Assembly (NCBI GenBank): GCA_022592435.1 | Contig: JABYQS010000016.1 | Coordinates: 186,001 to 250,000, forward strand | Source of the DNA: Cerioporus squamosus | Taxonomy: Eukaryota; Basidiomycota; Agaricomycetes; Polyporales; Polyporaceae | DNA: 64,000 nt | Direction: 5' to 3' | Shown here: positions 12,601 to 23,053 of the stretch, one piece after another | How the letters are laid out: each line of letters begins with the position of its first letter | Position numbering within the stretch: the stretch's first letter is position 1 | The notes under the pieces: model-generated | The model's database searches: none | What the model was told of the DNA's origin: nothing | The model's input: the letters and a program-made list of their open reading frames with translations, nothing else | Made by a program: the position numbers and the translations under genes

Positions 12601-13283
12601 TGTAGCGCGTCTGCAATTTCTCTTTAACAATTGTCACCAACGAAATGCAACATGGTTCGTACCTGGTGGTCGGAGTCCCAAGTGAGCTTGTGAGTTTCAA
12701 AGACAAGCATGTCCATCAAGGCAGTCTTGCCGTGGTGTAGGTGACCGGCCACTGCGACATTGCGAACAAATTCGGGGAAAGCGGTCATGTTCAACAAGAA
12801 ACTACCCAACTCTATGAGCATGTAAGCACCGAGTTCGAGTATCAAGTACGCACCCCTTGTCGAACCGAGTCTCCGGCATATCCTTCTCCTCGACCGTCCA
12901 TTTTCGCACCTTCACGGGGGCAACGATAGGCTCCGAAAGCGGTTGTGCGTCCTCCTCCTGGACCAGCGTCTCGACCTCCTCGCCGTATACCTCTGAAGCC
13001 GATGGGTAGTACTGCTTGTCTTCATGTAGAACTACAGCATTCTGTACAGGTTCTATAGCAACCCGATGAGTGCATAAGGACATCGTAACATACGCAAGGA
13101 CTGACCATCCACTTCCATGAGGGCCAGCTGGTCCTGCTGGGGCTCCTCGTCGAACCCCTCCAGCGGCTGGGCCTCGGGTTGAGGAGCGAACTTGTTCTGC
13201 TGCAGCTCCTCATCGTCGTCGTCTGATTCAAGGTCGGCACCAATGTAGTTTCCGAACTCATCGTAGTCTTCGAACGATGCCAT
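9683..13283 (-). CDS. SNU114: Snu114 (EFTUD2 orthologue), U5 snRNP GTPase of the spliceosome
   Basis: Snu114 is an EF-2-like GTPase in U5 snRNP that works with Prp8 and Brr2 during spliceosome activation and disassembly. Thirteen exons sum to exactly 2,940 nt, giving 979 aa, near the family norm. An acidic N-terminal tail ([22 protein letters not shown]) is followed by [13 protein letters not shown]. The G domain has G1 [10 protein letters not shown]3 DTPGHVNF and G4 NKIDRL. The EF-2-like domains contain [31 protein letters not shown] and RNVKFRILD. The C-terminus [21 protein letters not shown] matches the family. The final 14 codons ([13 protein letters not shown]) sit on a 42-nt exon (9683-9724) after a 55-nt intron. 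The intron after the NKxD region (12182-12233) is fixed by the conserved DPALRLSPE context. It is head-to-head with PFD1 across about 305 bp. Confidence 0.96.
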
Positions 13284-13588
13284 GATGGTGGAACGAGCAA
13301 ATAGTAGGAAGTTTGACGGGCAGGGGCAGAGTCTTAGTCACTCGTAGGGGCGCAGAAACTCAGCAAGAACGAGAGAGCACAGTCGCAAGATGTCCAGGAG
13401 GCACTTTTACACGCTCGGGAGATGCTGTATGGACGACGAGGTGCAGAGAGTCTGAGGCAGGGATTTTGGGTGGGAGCCACCGTCGCGGTCAGGAGGAACG
13501 CGTCGGGTAGGGCGCTTGCGCATCTGCACAAGCACGATCATGCACTTGACCTCATCGTCCTCGCTTCCTCGTCCAACCGCCACAAGCC

Positions 13589-14178
13589 ATGGCCACCCTC
13601 TCGGATGACACCTTGCGGAAGGTGGGCAGATTGCTTGTTGCAGTCGGCTGTCTCTCACTAGCGCATGCTCCTTGCAGATCCTGGTGCAAATCCAGCAAAC
13701 CGCGGTGCAGTCGCAGCGCGCTCTCAATGTCTCGAGACAACAGATCGCGGCAAAGGAGCGTGAGCGCAGGATCCTGCAGTTGACCATTGAGGAGATCACA
13801 TCACTACAAGGAGATGTGAACCTGTACAAGGGTGTGGGCAAGATGTACGTATGCTTGCCCGCTGTCTACGCGCGGTCATTTTGACATCCCCTCTAGGTTC
13901 ATGAACGTTCCCCGTCCGCAGATGGAGAAGGATCTTCGCGCGGAGGAGAAGGAGCTCACAGAAGACATTAAGAACCTCGAGAAGAAGGTGAGTTCTGTGT
14001 AATAATCCGTGATGCTCGTTGTTCTGAATATGGACCTCAGAGCAAGTACCTGGAGAAGCAGTTCAACGACGCGCAGGCGCAGCTACGTGATATAGTACGC
14101 CCTCTCTCTTTTTCTTATATCGCTTGCAAGACCTAATGAGTCCTTCCTTAGTTTCACAGTGCGCCAGGCCAATCATGA
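13589..14178 (+). CDS. PFD1: Prefoldin subunit 1
   Basis: Prefoldin is a hexameric co-chaperone that hands nascent actin and tubulin to the CCT/TRiC chaperonin. Five exons (13589-13621, 13678-13844, 13897-13987, 14041-14094, 14152-14178) give 123 aa, the usual size of beta-type prefoldin subunits. The predicted protein is almost entirely coiled-coil, with two helices (residues about 10-45, QSQRALNVSRQQIAAKERER, and about 80-115, DLRAEEKELTEDIKNLEKK) around a hairpin with the subunit-1 motif YKGVGKMF. The last exon encodes only FHSAPGQS and the stop. Its promoter is shared with the divergent SNU114. Confidence 0.93.
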
Positions 14179-14586
14179 CAGCATTCCTTCTCGTGTACCA
14201 TACCGATGCTTGTCTCTTCATGTATCTTGTAGCATTTCTATCCGTCAACTCGCTAGCCGTTTTCGCGCAAATTGCGCACACAGGCAAGGTCTGAACAGTC
14301 TGCGCAGGTGAGACAAGATTAGCTCCACACGGAGCACCAAGAGTGGATTACTCGGATGCCACAAACATCCTGGAAACAACCACGCTACATGAAAGATGAC
14401 CGAACTGTGAACAAAGAGATAACTGCCATAGAGACTTATTACTATGTCGTCTAGATGTCTGGTGCTCAGTACTGATATACGTCTAGGTGTAATGCATGCG
14501 TTGATATGAGTGCTGAGATAGCTATGCTAGTGCAGAGGAGCGTAGGAAGTGCATGCGAGAAACAAGGCAGCATGTGGAACGTAAAA
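14179..14586. other. Convergent 3' intergenic region between PFD1 and the PDR transporter
   Basis: About 400 bp hold the 3' untranslated ends of two tail-to-tail genes. I see no gene, no RNA and no repeat here. Confidence 0.6.
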
Positions 14587-17500
14587 CTACCGTTTGGCAT
14601 AACGGAGGAAACGTGATGCAACTGCGAAACGCGAGGTCAGCATTTGCTGGAGCTCGGGAAACGCAGATGAAAGACTCACCGATCGTAGCAAGAAGGTTGA
14701 AGACGGAGAACGCGAAGAGCACCCATGCATCGCGCCACCTGTTCTCGTAGCGGATGTTGAGCGGCTCGTAGAACTGGTCTCCAACCGAGTACTGGCAGTA
14801 CCGACACGCCGATGTGTCGTTCGGGTTGTCGAGGTAACCGCCAAAGCCCTGCACGAACTCGTTCGCCCACTGAACGCAAGTCTGGCCGCTCGGGGGGTTG
14901 AACTGTATGAACTCGTCCGCCTTGCACCGGATCGTCAAGCCACTGTGAAACGATGTCAACACCCATATAACCGATTACAGAATATAGGAACTCACTGGAG
15001 CTCGGTCGAGAGCATGGCGCCGAGGGTACGGGTGTACGGGCTGAGTTCGTAGAGCCACCGCCAGTATGTCGCCATGGACGGGTAGGGCAGCGTCACACCG
15101 CAGAACGTGCTCAGAACGAGGATGATGAAGGGGTTGAAGAGCGGGGCGATTTGCATGCTCGGAGACATCGCGCCGATGAACTGACCCAGGCTGACACCGA
15201 AGAGCTCCATGAAGATGATGACGAGCAGCTGGAAGAACTCGCCACCGACGCCGGCGGTTCCTTGACCAAAGCCCATCGGGAAGACCTGTACGCAATCGCG
15301 GTGAGTTGTTTATCTCTGCGGAGTGATTATATACTCACCATGAGCAACCAGTAGACAACGGCGCAAAGCAGCGAGTAGGGCATCTCTCCGATGAGCTGAC
15401 CGATGGCGAAGACGTAAGGCGAGTAGATCCGGCTGGAAGCCTCGCGGATGAAAATGCGTCTGCTAAGAATCCACATCGGCTCAAGCTGACCCATGACGAT
15501 AGCGGGGAGAATGGTGGCCCAGAAGCTAGTGCAGACAGGTTAGCTACCGCACCGTCTCCGCGAACACGATTCACTCACATTCCGAAGACACGGTACTGCA
15601 GGTCGCGAACGCCGTTTCCGAGTTGCAAAAATGAGAGCGAAATCCAGAGCGAGATGAACGCGTGGACAAAGAGGCGGCTGAACACGTAGTCGGGCGAACG
15701 CCACAGCTTGACATTGTTGCGCTGAACGACGTAGCGGAGCTGGTGCCAGAACGGAGTCGCGTCTGTACCGAATGGCAATTAGCCCTGTATGCCCATGATA
15801 GCAAATGGCACGCCACTTACACAGTGTAACCTGCTTCGGCTGGTCATCGCCATCGGATGTCGTGCCCTGCTTGATTCTCTCGATCTCGGCCAACACCTCC
15901 TTATACTCCTTGGACTCCAGCCAGTGATCCTTCCAGTCGCGGTCACCGATGCGCGGCGTCAGACCGGCACCAATGGCGTCCAGCATGAACTCCGCAGGGT
16001 TGACGTTCGGAGGGCAGTGGGCGCCATGCTGAGCGAAATAGTCCCGGAGGATTTGGCAGTCAGGACCGATGTCGCCGAAGTAGACCGTCTCGCCACCGCG
16101 CTCGAGAAGCAGGAGCCGGTCGAAGGTCTGAATCAACAGGGATGACGGCTGGTGGATAGTGCAAAGGATGGCCTGCCCGTTATCGGCGAGCTTGCGGAGG
16201 AATCGGACGAGGTTCCACGCGCTCTGGCCGTCCAGACCGGATGTGGGCTCGTCGAGGAAGAGAAGGGACGGACGACTGGCGAGCTCGACACCGATGGTGA
16301 GACGCTTGCGAGCCTCGACGCTGAGAGAGAACACCAAAGCGTCCGCGAGGTCGTGCAGTTCGAGCACCTCGATCATGTCCTCGACGTATTGGTCCTTCTC
16401 CTCCTTCGGGACGGACGTGGGCTGGCGGAGGTAGGCGGAGAAGCGCATCGCCTCGCGGACGGTAGCTGTGCCCTCATGGACATCCATCTGTTCAGCGTAG
16501 GCCGTATTGCGGGCGAAGTCGAGATCGAGGGGCTTGCCGTCAAGAAGCAATGTCCCGGAAACAACACCGATGTTCTTACGCTGAGCGAGGACGTCGAGAC
16601 AGGTCGTCTTGCCTGTGAGGAGGTCAGCGGTGTGCTGCGGTGTAACGAAGAGGGAACCTACCAGCTCCGGAAGCTCCCATGAGCGCCGTCATAGTGCCAG
16701 GCTTGACATACCCAAAGACGTCATGGAGCAGCCTGCGAGTACCGCCGGGAACGGGGACGTGATAGTTGATGTTCTCCCAGGTGAACGGCTTGCCATGGAA
16801 CCTGGTGATGGCGCCCTCCTCTTCCTCGGCAATAGATGCCTTCTCGCTGAAGCTCTTGCCCTTGCGCCTGCGCTGCTCCTTCCGCTCACGGAGCCGTGCA
16901 TTGCGCTTCTTCGTGTCACTGTCTTCGGGAGCGTAGATAGTGACGGAAGAGCCACCGTCGAAGTGGGGGAAGTATTCGATGAGGAGGACTTGAGTGAGCT
17001 GGAAGAGGAAGAGGAAGCCGACGACGACGAGGAAATTGCGCCGCCAGATGTCCGTTACGTTCAGACCGAAACCAAGGCTGACGTAGTTGCGACCGCTGAC
17101 GATCTCCTGTCCGGGAACGGCACCATAGAGCGTACAGATCTGATTGGGGCCAAGACCATCTCTGCGGAGGAGGATGAGACCGCGCAAGATACGACTATAT
17201 AACTGCCAAACTTACGGATACTTGTTCACCCCCGGGGGATTGCGTGGAACAATGGAACTGCCATCACACGTGAACTGACCACAGACGTGAGTTTGCAGGT
17301 CTGAAAGTGAAGGCCGCAGCGACACCTACCCCGATGCGCATGAACTCGTTCTCCAGGGTGCCGACGAAGGCTGGAATATCATAGTTAGCGACCGCCGAAG
17401 TAAGAATGAACACCAAGCTCACCATAAGCCACGGGGTTGATGTAGTACTGAAAGAGAGTATCAGGATACGGTCGCCGCAAAGAAAATGAAGGTGCTTACG

Positions 17501-20018
17501 ATCCAGAACAGCCATCGCTTCATCTGGAATACCGGGATCATGTAACCAGCGTATTGGATCATGTTAGGGATGAAGAACGTCGCAAGGCGGAACGCCGAGT
17601 CGAAGTTCGTGCACATGATACCGAATGTCCGGAAGAAACCCTGCATTGACAGGAATGCGAAGTAGATCTGTGGAACTGTGTCAGCTAGATTCTGAGCTAA
17701 ACTCAGACTGGGGTCGACATACGAAGATATGGTAAGTGAAGAACCCGCCGGCCGACCGCGAGAGGTTCGACATGAAGTAAATGATTAGGTTGTATATGAA
17801 GATCCGGACGGCAGAGAATGGAATGTCGGAGAGAGTGTTTGCTATGGCTACAGCAGCGGGTCGATAGAGAGCGTAGTTGGTCTGGGAGATGAGATTAGTT
17901 ACATCGCGATCACATAATTGACGCGAGCCGACGTACCTGCTTCTTGAGAATAGGCCGGCCAAGCATTTGGACGGGCATCTGGCGAATATATTTAGCGACA
18001 GCTTTGAGGGGAGGAGAACCAACATAGACTCACTTCACCGAAGGTATCAAGACAGCACGTGAGAAGAGCAGCGAAGATGACGGAACCCCGAGTGAAAGCA
18101 CCCTGCGAAGTCAACTGGAGGTTGTAGTAGGCAGCACCTATGACGAGAGCCAGAATCTAAACTGCACCGTGAGTCCACAGCGCTTCACGCCTGGAACGTC
18201 ATTACTCACCGTGGACAAGCTGAAGCTCGTGATCAACTGGAACCGATCCTGCAGTCGCATCCTGAACTGGCGAATGACCAGCGCCTTGACCTGTCCGGTG
18301 AAGCCAAGCGTGTAGGGGCTCTTCTTGGATACACCCCTCTTCTTCTCCGCAAGAACGGCAGCGCGGAACGCTTCCTGGTCAGCCTTGTCGATTGCCATCT
18401 TCTCCTTGTACTTGGCCAGCTGGTCGCGCAGGTCGCCCGCAAACCGTGACCTCTGGAATGCTTCCTCGAGAGCCTCTGGAGTGCAAGGGACATCGTCCTC
18501 TGAGCGGCCTGGAGCGAACTGCCGCTCGTTCGGGTCAGTGCAACCGGTGAGGTAGTCGGGCGTGCTCTGACGAGGGAGCGACTTGAAGCCGAGGCCCTCG
18601 AAGTATGCACGCGCCTCGGAGGGCGGACCGAAGTAGACTTGACGACCCTTATCGAGGACGAGGACCTTGTCGAAGAGCTCGTAGATACCCTCGCCGGCTT
18701 GGTAGCTGAATAGACGGTCAGATATCTACCAAGTGAAGCACACTGGAGAGGAAAGACACTGACAGAGTCGCGAATGTAGTTTGGCCGAGGATATCGGTCA
18801 TGACGCGCATTGCCTTGATGAAGTCGAGGGCAGTACTAGCGTCCAAGCCGCGTGTGGAGTTGTCGAAGCAGAGGACGTGCGCACGAGTCGCCATCATCTC
18901 CGCGATGGAGACACGCTTCCGCTCACCACCTGAGACACCCCGGACGAACTCGTCGCCAACGTAGGTGTTCGCGGTATGCGAGATGTTGAGCATTTTAAGG
19001 AGGGTGTTCCGAACGTTGTTGTGGAACTCTTGACGAGACATGCCGGGAAGACGACCCTTAGGGCCGGGTGTTTTCAGAGACAGGGCAAAGTCGAGTGTCT
19101 GCGCGACGGTGAGGGTGGCAATGTGACGGTCATCTGTCCGGGGAGAGTCAGGTCTCGCCACGGCCAAAGTGTTCGCCATACATACCTTCTTCGTTGTAGA
19201 CGACTTCGCCCTTGTAGAATTTTGCCATGTCGTGGGCATCGATACCAGCGTAGCGGACATCACCGTGGATAGCGGCGTAGTCTTGTCGCTGGTTCGCGAT
19301 GGCCTTGAGGAACGTCGTGCAGCCTGAGCCAGGGCAGCCGAGAACCAAGCACATCTCGCCAGGCTTGAGCAGCCCAGATTGCCTAGATGACCGATCGCAT
19401 CAGTGGATGTCCAAGCAATCCAGACAATGGTATTAGTGGCACATACGGTTGCAAGATGGTCATGAGAGGCAGTTTTGGCCGTGCAGCCGGCACAAGCGCC
19501 TCGACAACGCGGCGCGCTATACGGTAGGGTGACAGCCAAAAACCAAGGGCATCCTCTGGAGAACGTCATTGTCTCAGTATTGGATCTACACGGAGATGAC
19601 ACCTCACATACGTCCGAATGTAGGAACATAGATCTATAACCGACTTTGAGTGAGACATGACGGCATGGGGTTAGCAGATAGCGCCTACCTTGTGGCCAAT
19701 ACCTCCAACACCTTCTACTCGAAGGTCCTCCCAGGTGACGCCCACATGTTTGTGTGCGAGCCCCGCTTGGTCGGCGGCAGCGGTGGTGGAGGTGAGATAC
19801 TCGCGCAAATCGAACTCCTCGTGTCGCTCGCCCTTCTCGGGATCCTTCTCGTTCGCAGACTGCGTCCGCTCGGAGTCGGCCTGTTGGGAACGGATCGAAA
19901 GGACACGTTGAAGCTCATTGAACTGGGCTTCTGCCTGGGCAATGTCGACATGGTGGGAGTCTGGCAGAGGCGTCGCGTCGCCGCGGAGGGTGCGGTCGTC
20001 TGCTGGTGTATCCGCCAT
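14587..20018 (-). CDS. Full-size PDR-type (ABCG) ATP-binding cassette transporter
   Basis: Plasma-membrane PDR pumps export drugs, lipids and plant or fungal toxins. The order is the PDR layout NBD1-TMD1-NBD2-TMD2, split over many short exons; exon 1 is 19689-20018 and a 22-nt exon 2 is at 19612-19633. NBD1 has the PDR-specific Cys Walker A (GCPGSGCTT), signature VSGGERKRVSIAE and a Walker B/D-loop with Asn (CFDNSTRGLD). NBD2 has Walker A GASGAGK, signature LSVEARKRLTIGVEL and LLFLDEPTSGLD. Thus only one canonical ATP site is expected, as known for Pdr5 relatives. TMD2 ends in an extracellular loop with cysteines (GQTC, SACRYCQYS) and a last helix with a basic tail (RFLRYAKR). The substrate is unknown. 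Confidence 0.94.
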
Positions 20019-20098
20019 GGCGCACGGACAAGACTTGCAGAGCTAGCCTCGGGGAAAGAGGAGGAAGCAGCGGGACGGGCACCGTGTGCGCGGGGATG

Positions 20099-20105
20099 TT
20101 ATATA
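20099..20105 (-). promoter_or_regulatory. TATA box of the PDR transporter gene
   Basis: The minus strand reads AATATATAA about 85 bp upstream of the ATG at 20018, a common TATA distance for an inducible fungal gene. Confidence 0.45.
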
Positions 20106-20461
20106 TTGAACGTTCTGGTCATCTTTGTGACGATTGCCGTGGGCGCCTCCTTAGCAAGCAAGCAGCGGCTTGAGCTCGAGGCTTCCCACGCAGAAAACCC
20201 TCCCCCATCACCTCCGAGATAGGACCAACGCGATCCTCGGGGACTTACTCACATCCTTCCACCTCCTTCGAGATCCCCGGCCCGTCGTGTCACAGTACAT
20301 TACGCCTCGCCTTCCGCAGACTCACTCGGATTATGTCGATCTGTTTTTTTGTGGCGAGAAAATACATGTCGGTCGGGAGCGAAGCCTTGACTCGAACGCT
20401 CGGTCTACGATAGGCTCGCAGGGCGGAGGCCGCGGATCCGGCACCGAGTCGACTGGTAGTC

Positions 20462-20477
20462 GTCAACTAGTCAACTA
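20462..20477 (+). repeat. Tandem GTCAACTA repeat in the transporter promoter
   Basis: GTCAACTA occurs twice head-to-tail, followed by GTCA. It lies about 450 bp upstream of the transporter start. The reverse strand shows overlapping TGACTAG half-sites, similar to AP-1/Yap-type binding sites that control PDR pumps in yeast. The function here is only inferred. Confidence 0.4.
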
Positions 20478-20685
20478 GTCATATCCCGATCGGCGTTGGC
20501 CAAGGAAATGAACGCCCCACGCTTGGCTCGCCCCCGACCGGAATGGCGAGCTGCGAGGGAGCTGTGGTACGAGGTCCAGCAGCCTGAGAGGTACTGTATT
20601 TAGGGTGTTTGGACATCATCGTCAATAGCAGCATTGACAGGCGTGTATTTTCGCCACACCAGCTGACGGCTGAGTCGATGCCCAT

Positions 20686-20700
20686 GACGATCTCAGATCG
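20686..20700. repeat. Palindromic repeat copy A (GACGATCTCAGATCG)
   Basis: A 15-bp sequence with a perfect 13-bp palindrome around a central C (CGATCT-C-AGATCG). An identical second copy lies 244 bp further right in the same divergent promoter. It could be the binding site of a dimeric transcription factor. Confidence 0.5.
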
Positions 20701-20929
20701 TTGAGATGGGCATTATGCGGATCGCCCAGCGACCGGTGCTATGCATGCACGGAATCACTGCGCATCTGTGACGGTAGACATAGTACCGAGACTAAGCAGC
20801 CTTTTCGCGCACGTAGGCTACATACCGGATTTGCTGGTGGGGCGTGAGAGGGGTTCGAGTGCCTCAAATTCAGTGACTGTGACCGGACAGTGACAGCACC
20901 TGCGAGGAGGAGTGGACAAATGTGGGCGG

Positions 20930-20944
20930 GACGATCTCAGATCG
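20930..20944. repeat. Palindromic repeat copy B (GACGATCTCAGATCG)
   Basis: Identical to the copy at 20686-20700 and in the same orientation. It lies about 114 bp upstream of the start codon of the EF-hand gene and about 910 bp from the transporter start, so it could serve either gene. Confidence 0.5.
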
Positions 20945-21057
20945 GAGCGCGGGATCAATGCGTGGCGCGTGCGAACCTCCACCTCAGCAACCTCAGTGGG
21001 CGCCTACGCTGTTGCTCTCCGCCACCGAGACTGAGACAGGCCGCCGTCCTTCACACC

Positions 21058-22487
21058 ATGCAGCTCCTTGCCGGCCTCGCCTTGTTTGTCTATCTGCGCG
21101 CGGTCGCTGCCCATGGCGGACATGAGCACGATGGGCCTCAGCCAGGAGAGACGGTCGCGCAGTATGCTGCCAGACACGTAAGTACCAGCAGCGGTTGTCT
21201 GCTCCGATTCCGAAGGCTCTGACCGGCATGGACATCGTCCCTCCAGATGGCATCGGAACACCATATGTGCGTCTGAACAGTCCCCCTTGTACTACGAGCA
21301 TTGACTCATGTCCGCGTTCACAGCGACTCTTTCGATGTGCCCAGCTTCTTCCAGCTGCACGACCTCAACCGGTGCGTCCTCTCTATAGTCCCTGAAGTCC
21401 ACCCCAAACCGACCGGGTCTGCAGTGACAAACGATGGGACAAGGAGGAGATTGAAGCCATCTATGGTGTCCATCACGTATACTCGCAGAAGAAGTCCAAG
21501 GTACGCCTGCATGACGCGTCTTGATTGCTCGCGTGCTCAGCACCAAGTGACGCGTGCAGGACGACATTGAGCACCAGAAGAAGGCCGAGTATATTGTCAG
21601 CACGGTGTTGAAGCGGCTGGACAAGAACGGAGACGGGACGATCACGCTTGACGAACTCGAAGCCGTTGGTCTGGAAGGGCTGCCCAGTTTCGACGAGCTA
21701 GGCGCGGAAGGGCACCACTACGACGTGGAGAGCGGTGCGTTCATATGTCTTCCTCGATTTTCTTTGTACTCATCATCTTGCGTCATTCTCTAGAGTTCTT
21801 CCTGCATCACGAAGGTATGTTCATCCGTTATGCAAGCGCTCCCTCCCCTTTCCTTACCGGATGACAGAGCAATACCATTCCACCCCCGAGACCCAGACCG
21901 ATGAGTCATACAACCACCCCGAGGACCTGGAGCACTTTGCGCACCACGAGAACATCGAGCAGATCGAGGCCGAGCGGGAGGCCAAGTTCCAGGGCGTATC
22001 CGTCGAGGAGGTCATTGCGCAGCACGAGCCGCACGATCACCCCGCGCAGGAGCAGGAGCAGCACGCCGACCCTAAGCTTATCGTCCAGGACCCGCACAAC
22101 GACCAGGTCGAGCCCCCTGCCGACGTCAAGGAACCTGCGGCTGGCACTCCCCCGAAGAAGATTAACCGTCTAAGCCCTCCGGAGAAGATGGACCCTGCAG
22201 AGCGGTATGCGAATGCCAGGGCGCAGGCTGAGGGCCAGGGCGAATGGGGTGCAGGCGAGGGTGGCTACAAGCCGCCCAAGTCGCCGTCGGAGAAGATGAG
22301 GTGCGTCCAGTCTCAAGTTCTGTTGCCCTGTATCAGCTTCTCACTCAATCACTCTCATCTCGCTGCAGGAAGAACCTCCCGTACAAGGTACTTTTCCCGC
22401 TTTCATACGCTGATCTGCAAATAAGGACGCTGACCACAGGATCGTCGTATGCAGTACAAGTTCCGCCGGACCTGGGGCGACTTCTGA
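21058..22487 (+). CDS. Secretory-pathway EF-hand calcium-binding protein
   Basis: Nine exons (21058-21177, 21247-21266, 21324-21371, 21425-21500, 21560-21734, 21794-21814, 21868-22300, 22369-22387, 22440-22487) give 319 aa. Residues 1-18 are a signal peptide. Two complete EF-hand loops are seen: residues 60-71 (DLNRDKRWDKEE) and 109-120 (DKNGDGTITLDE), both with acidic or amide residues at positions 1, 3, 5 and 9 and Glu at 12. The layout resembles nucleobindin/Cab45-like proteins of the Golgi and ER. The C-terminal half is rich in His, Gln, Pro and Glu, and the protein ends in a basic-aromatic tail (KFRRTWGDF). No HDEL/KDEL retrieval signal and no membrane span are visible, so Golgi retention or secretion is possible. 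Its exact role is not known. Confidence 0.85.
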
Positions 22488-23053
22488 GCTTGCCGATCGG
22501 AGTGCCCTCAGGGGCTTTGGTTACCAAGTGCCCGAGTGCATCGGCGTGGGGCATGTTCGTACCTAGCTGTGTATTTATCATTCGTTTAAGGAGTCACTAT
22601 CGCATTCTTGCTTCGCTCGCTGTACCACACGCGCACGAAGTGTCAAGTGTATATACAACTTCGGGACCCTCCGACTCCGACAGCAGCGGACAGCGTCGAC
22701 GTTCAAACACCGGCGAGCGGACAGCTTGATCGTGCCAAGGTGATTGAGTGCGGGGTATCGGGGGCATAACATTCGTGGCAATACCTTTCGCCCCGACCCA
22801 CATACTGATACGACAAACATGAGGCTAAAAAGAAGGTTCGAAGAGGTGTGTATCGTAAGCAGTGGTATCGAGCTACAACAGCGGTGCCGAGCAGCAAGCT
22901 CGCCTGACAAAGGCATTACATGGTGTAAGGAATGGTGATGATGACTAGAATCCAGGCGGAACCGCGGTTGCAAGAGTCAGGATGTCAGAAATAGTCCCGC
23001 GGCGTAACCTCCGTATGTAGCTCAAACGCTCAAACACATGGTATTGCAGCATG
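22488..23053. other. Convergent intergenic region between the EF-hand gene and DOP1
   Basis: About 565 bp between two stop codons. Short frames are present on both strands, but none looks like a protein. Nothing else was seen. Confidence 0.55.

Noticed and set aside
16152..16682. 176-codon plus-strand open frame
   Set aside because: Antisense to the NBD2 exon of the PDR transporter, whose own frame carries clear Walker and signature motifs.
20850..20866. tRNA B-box-like sequence (ggttcgagtgc)
   Set aside because: One base differs from the consensus and no A box or cloverleaf arms could be drawn around it.
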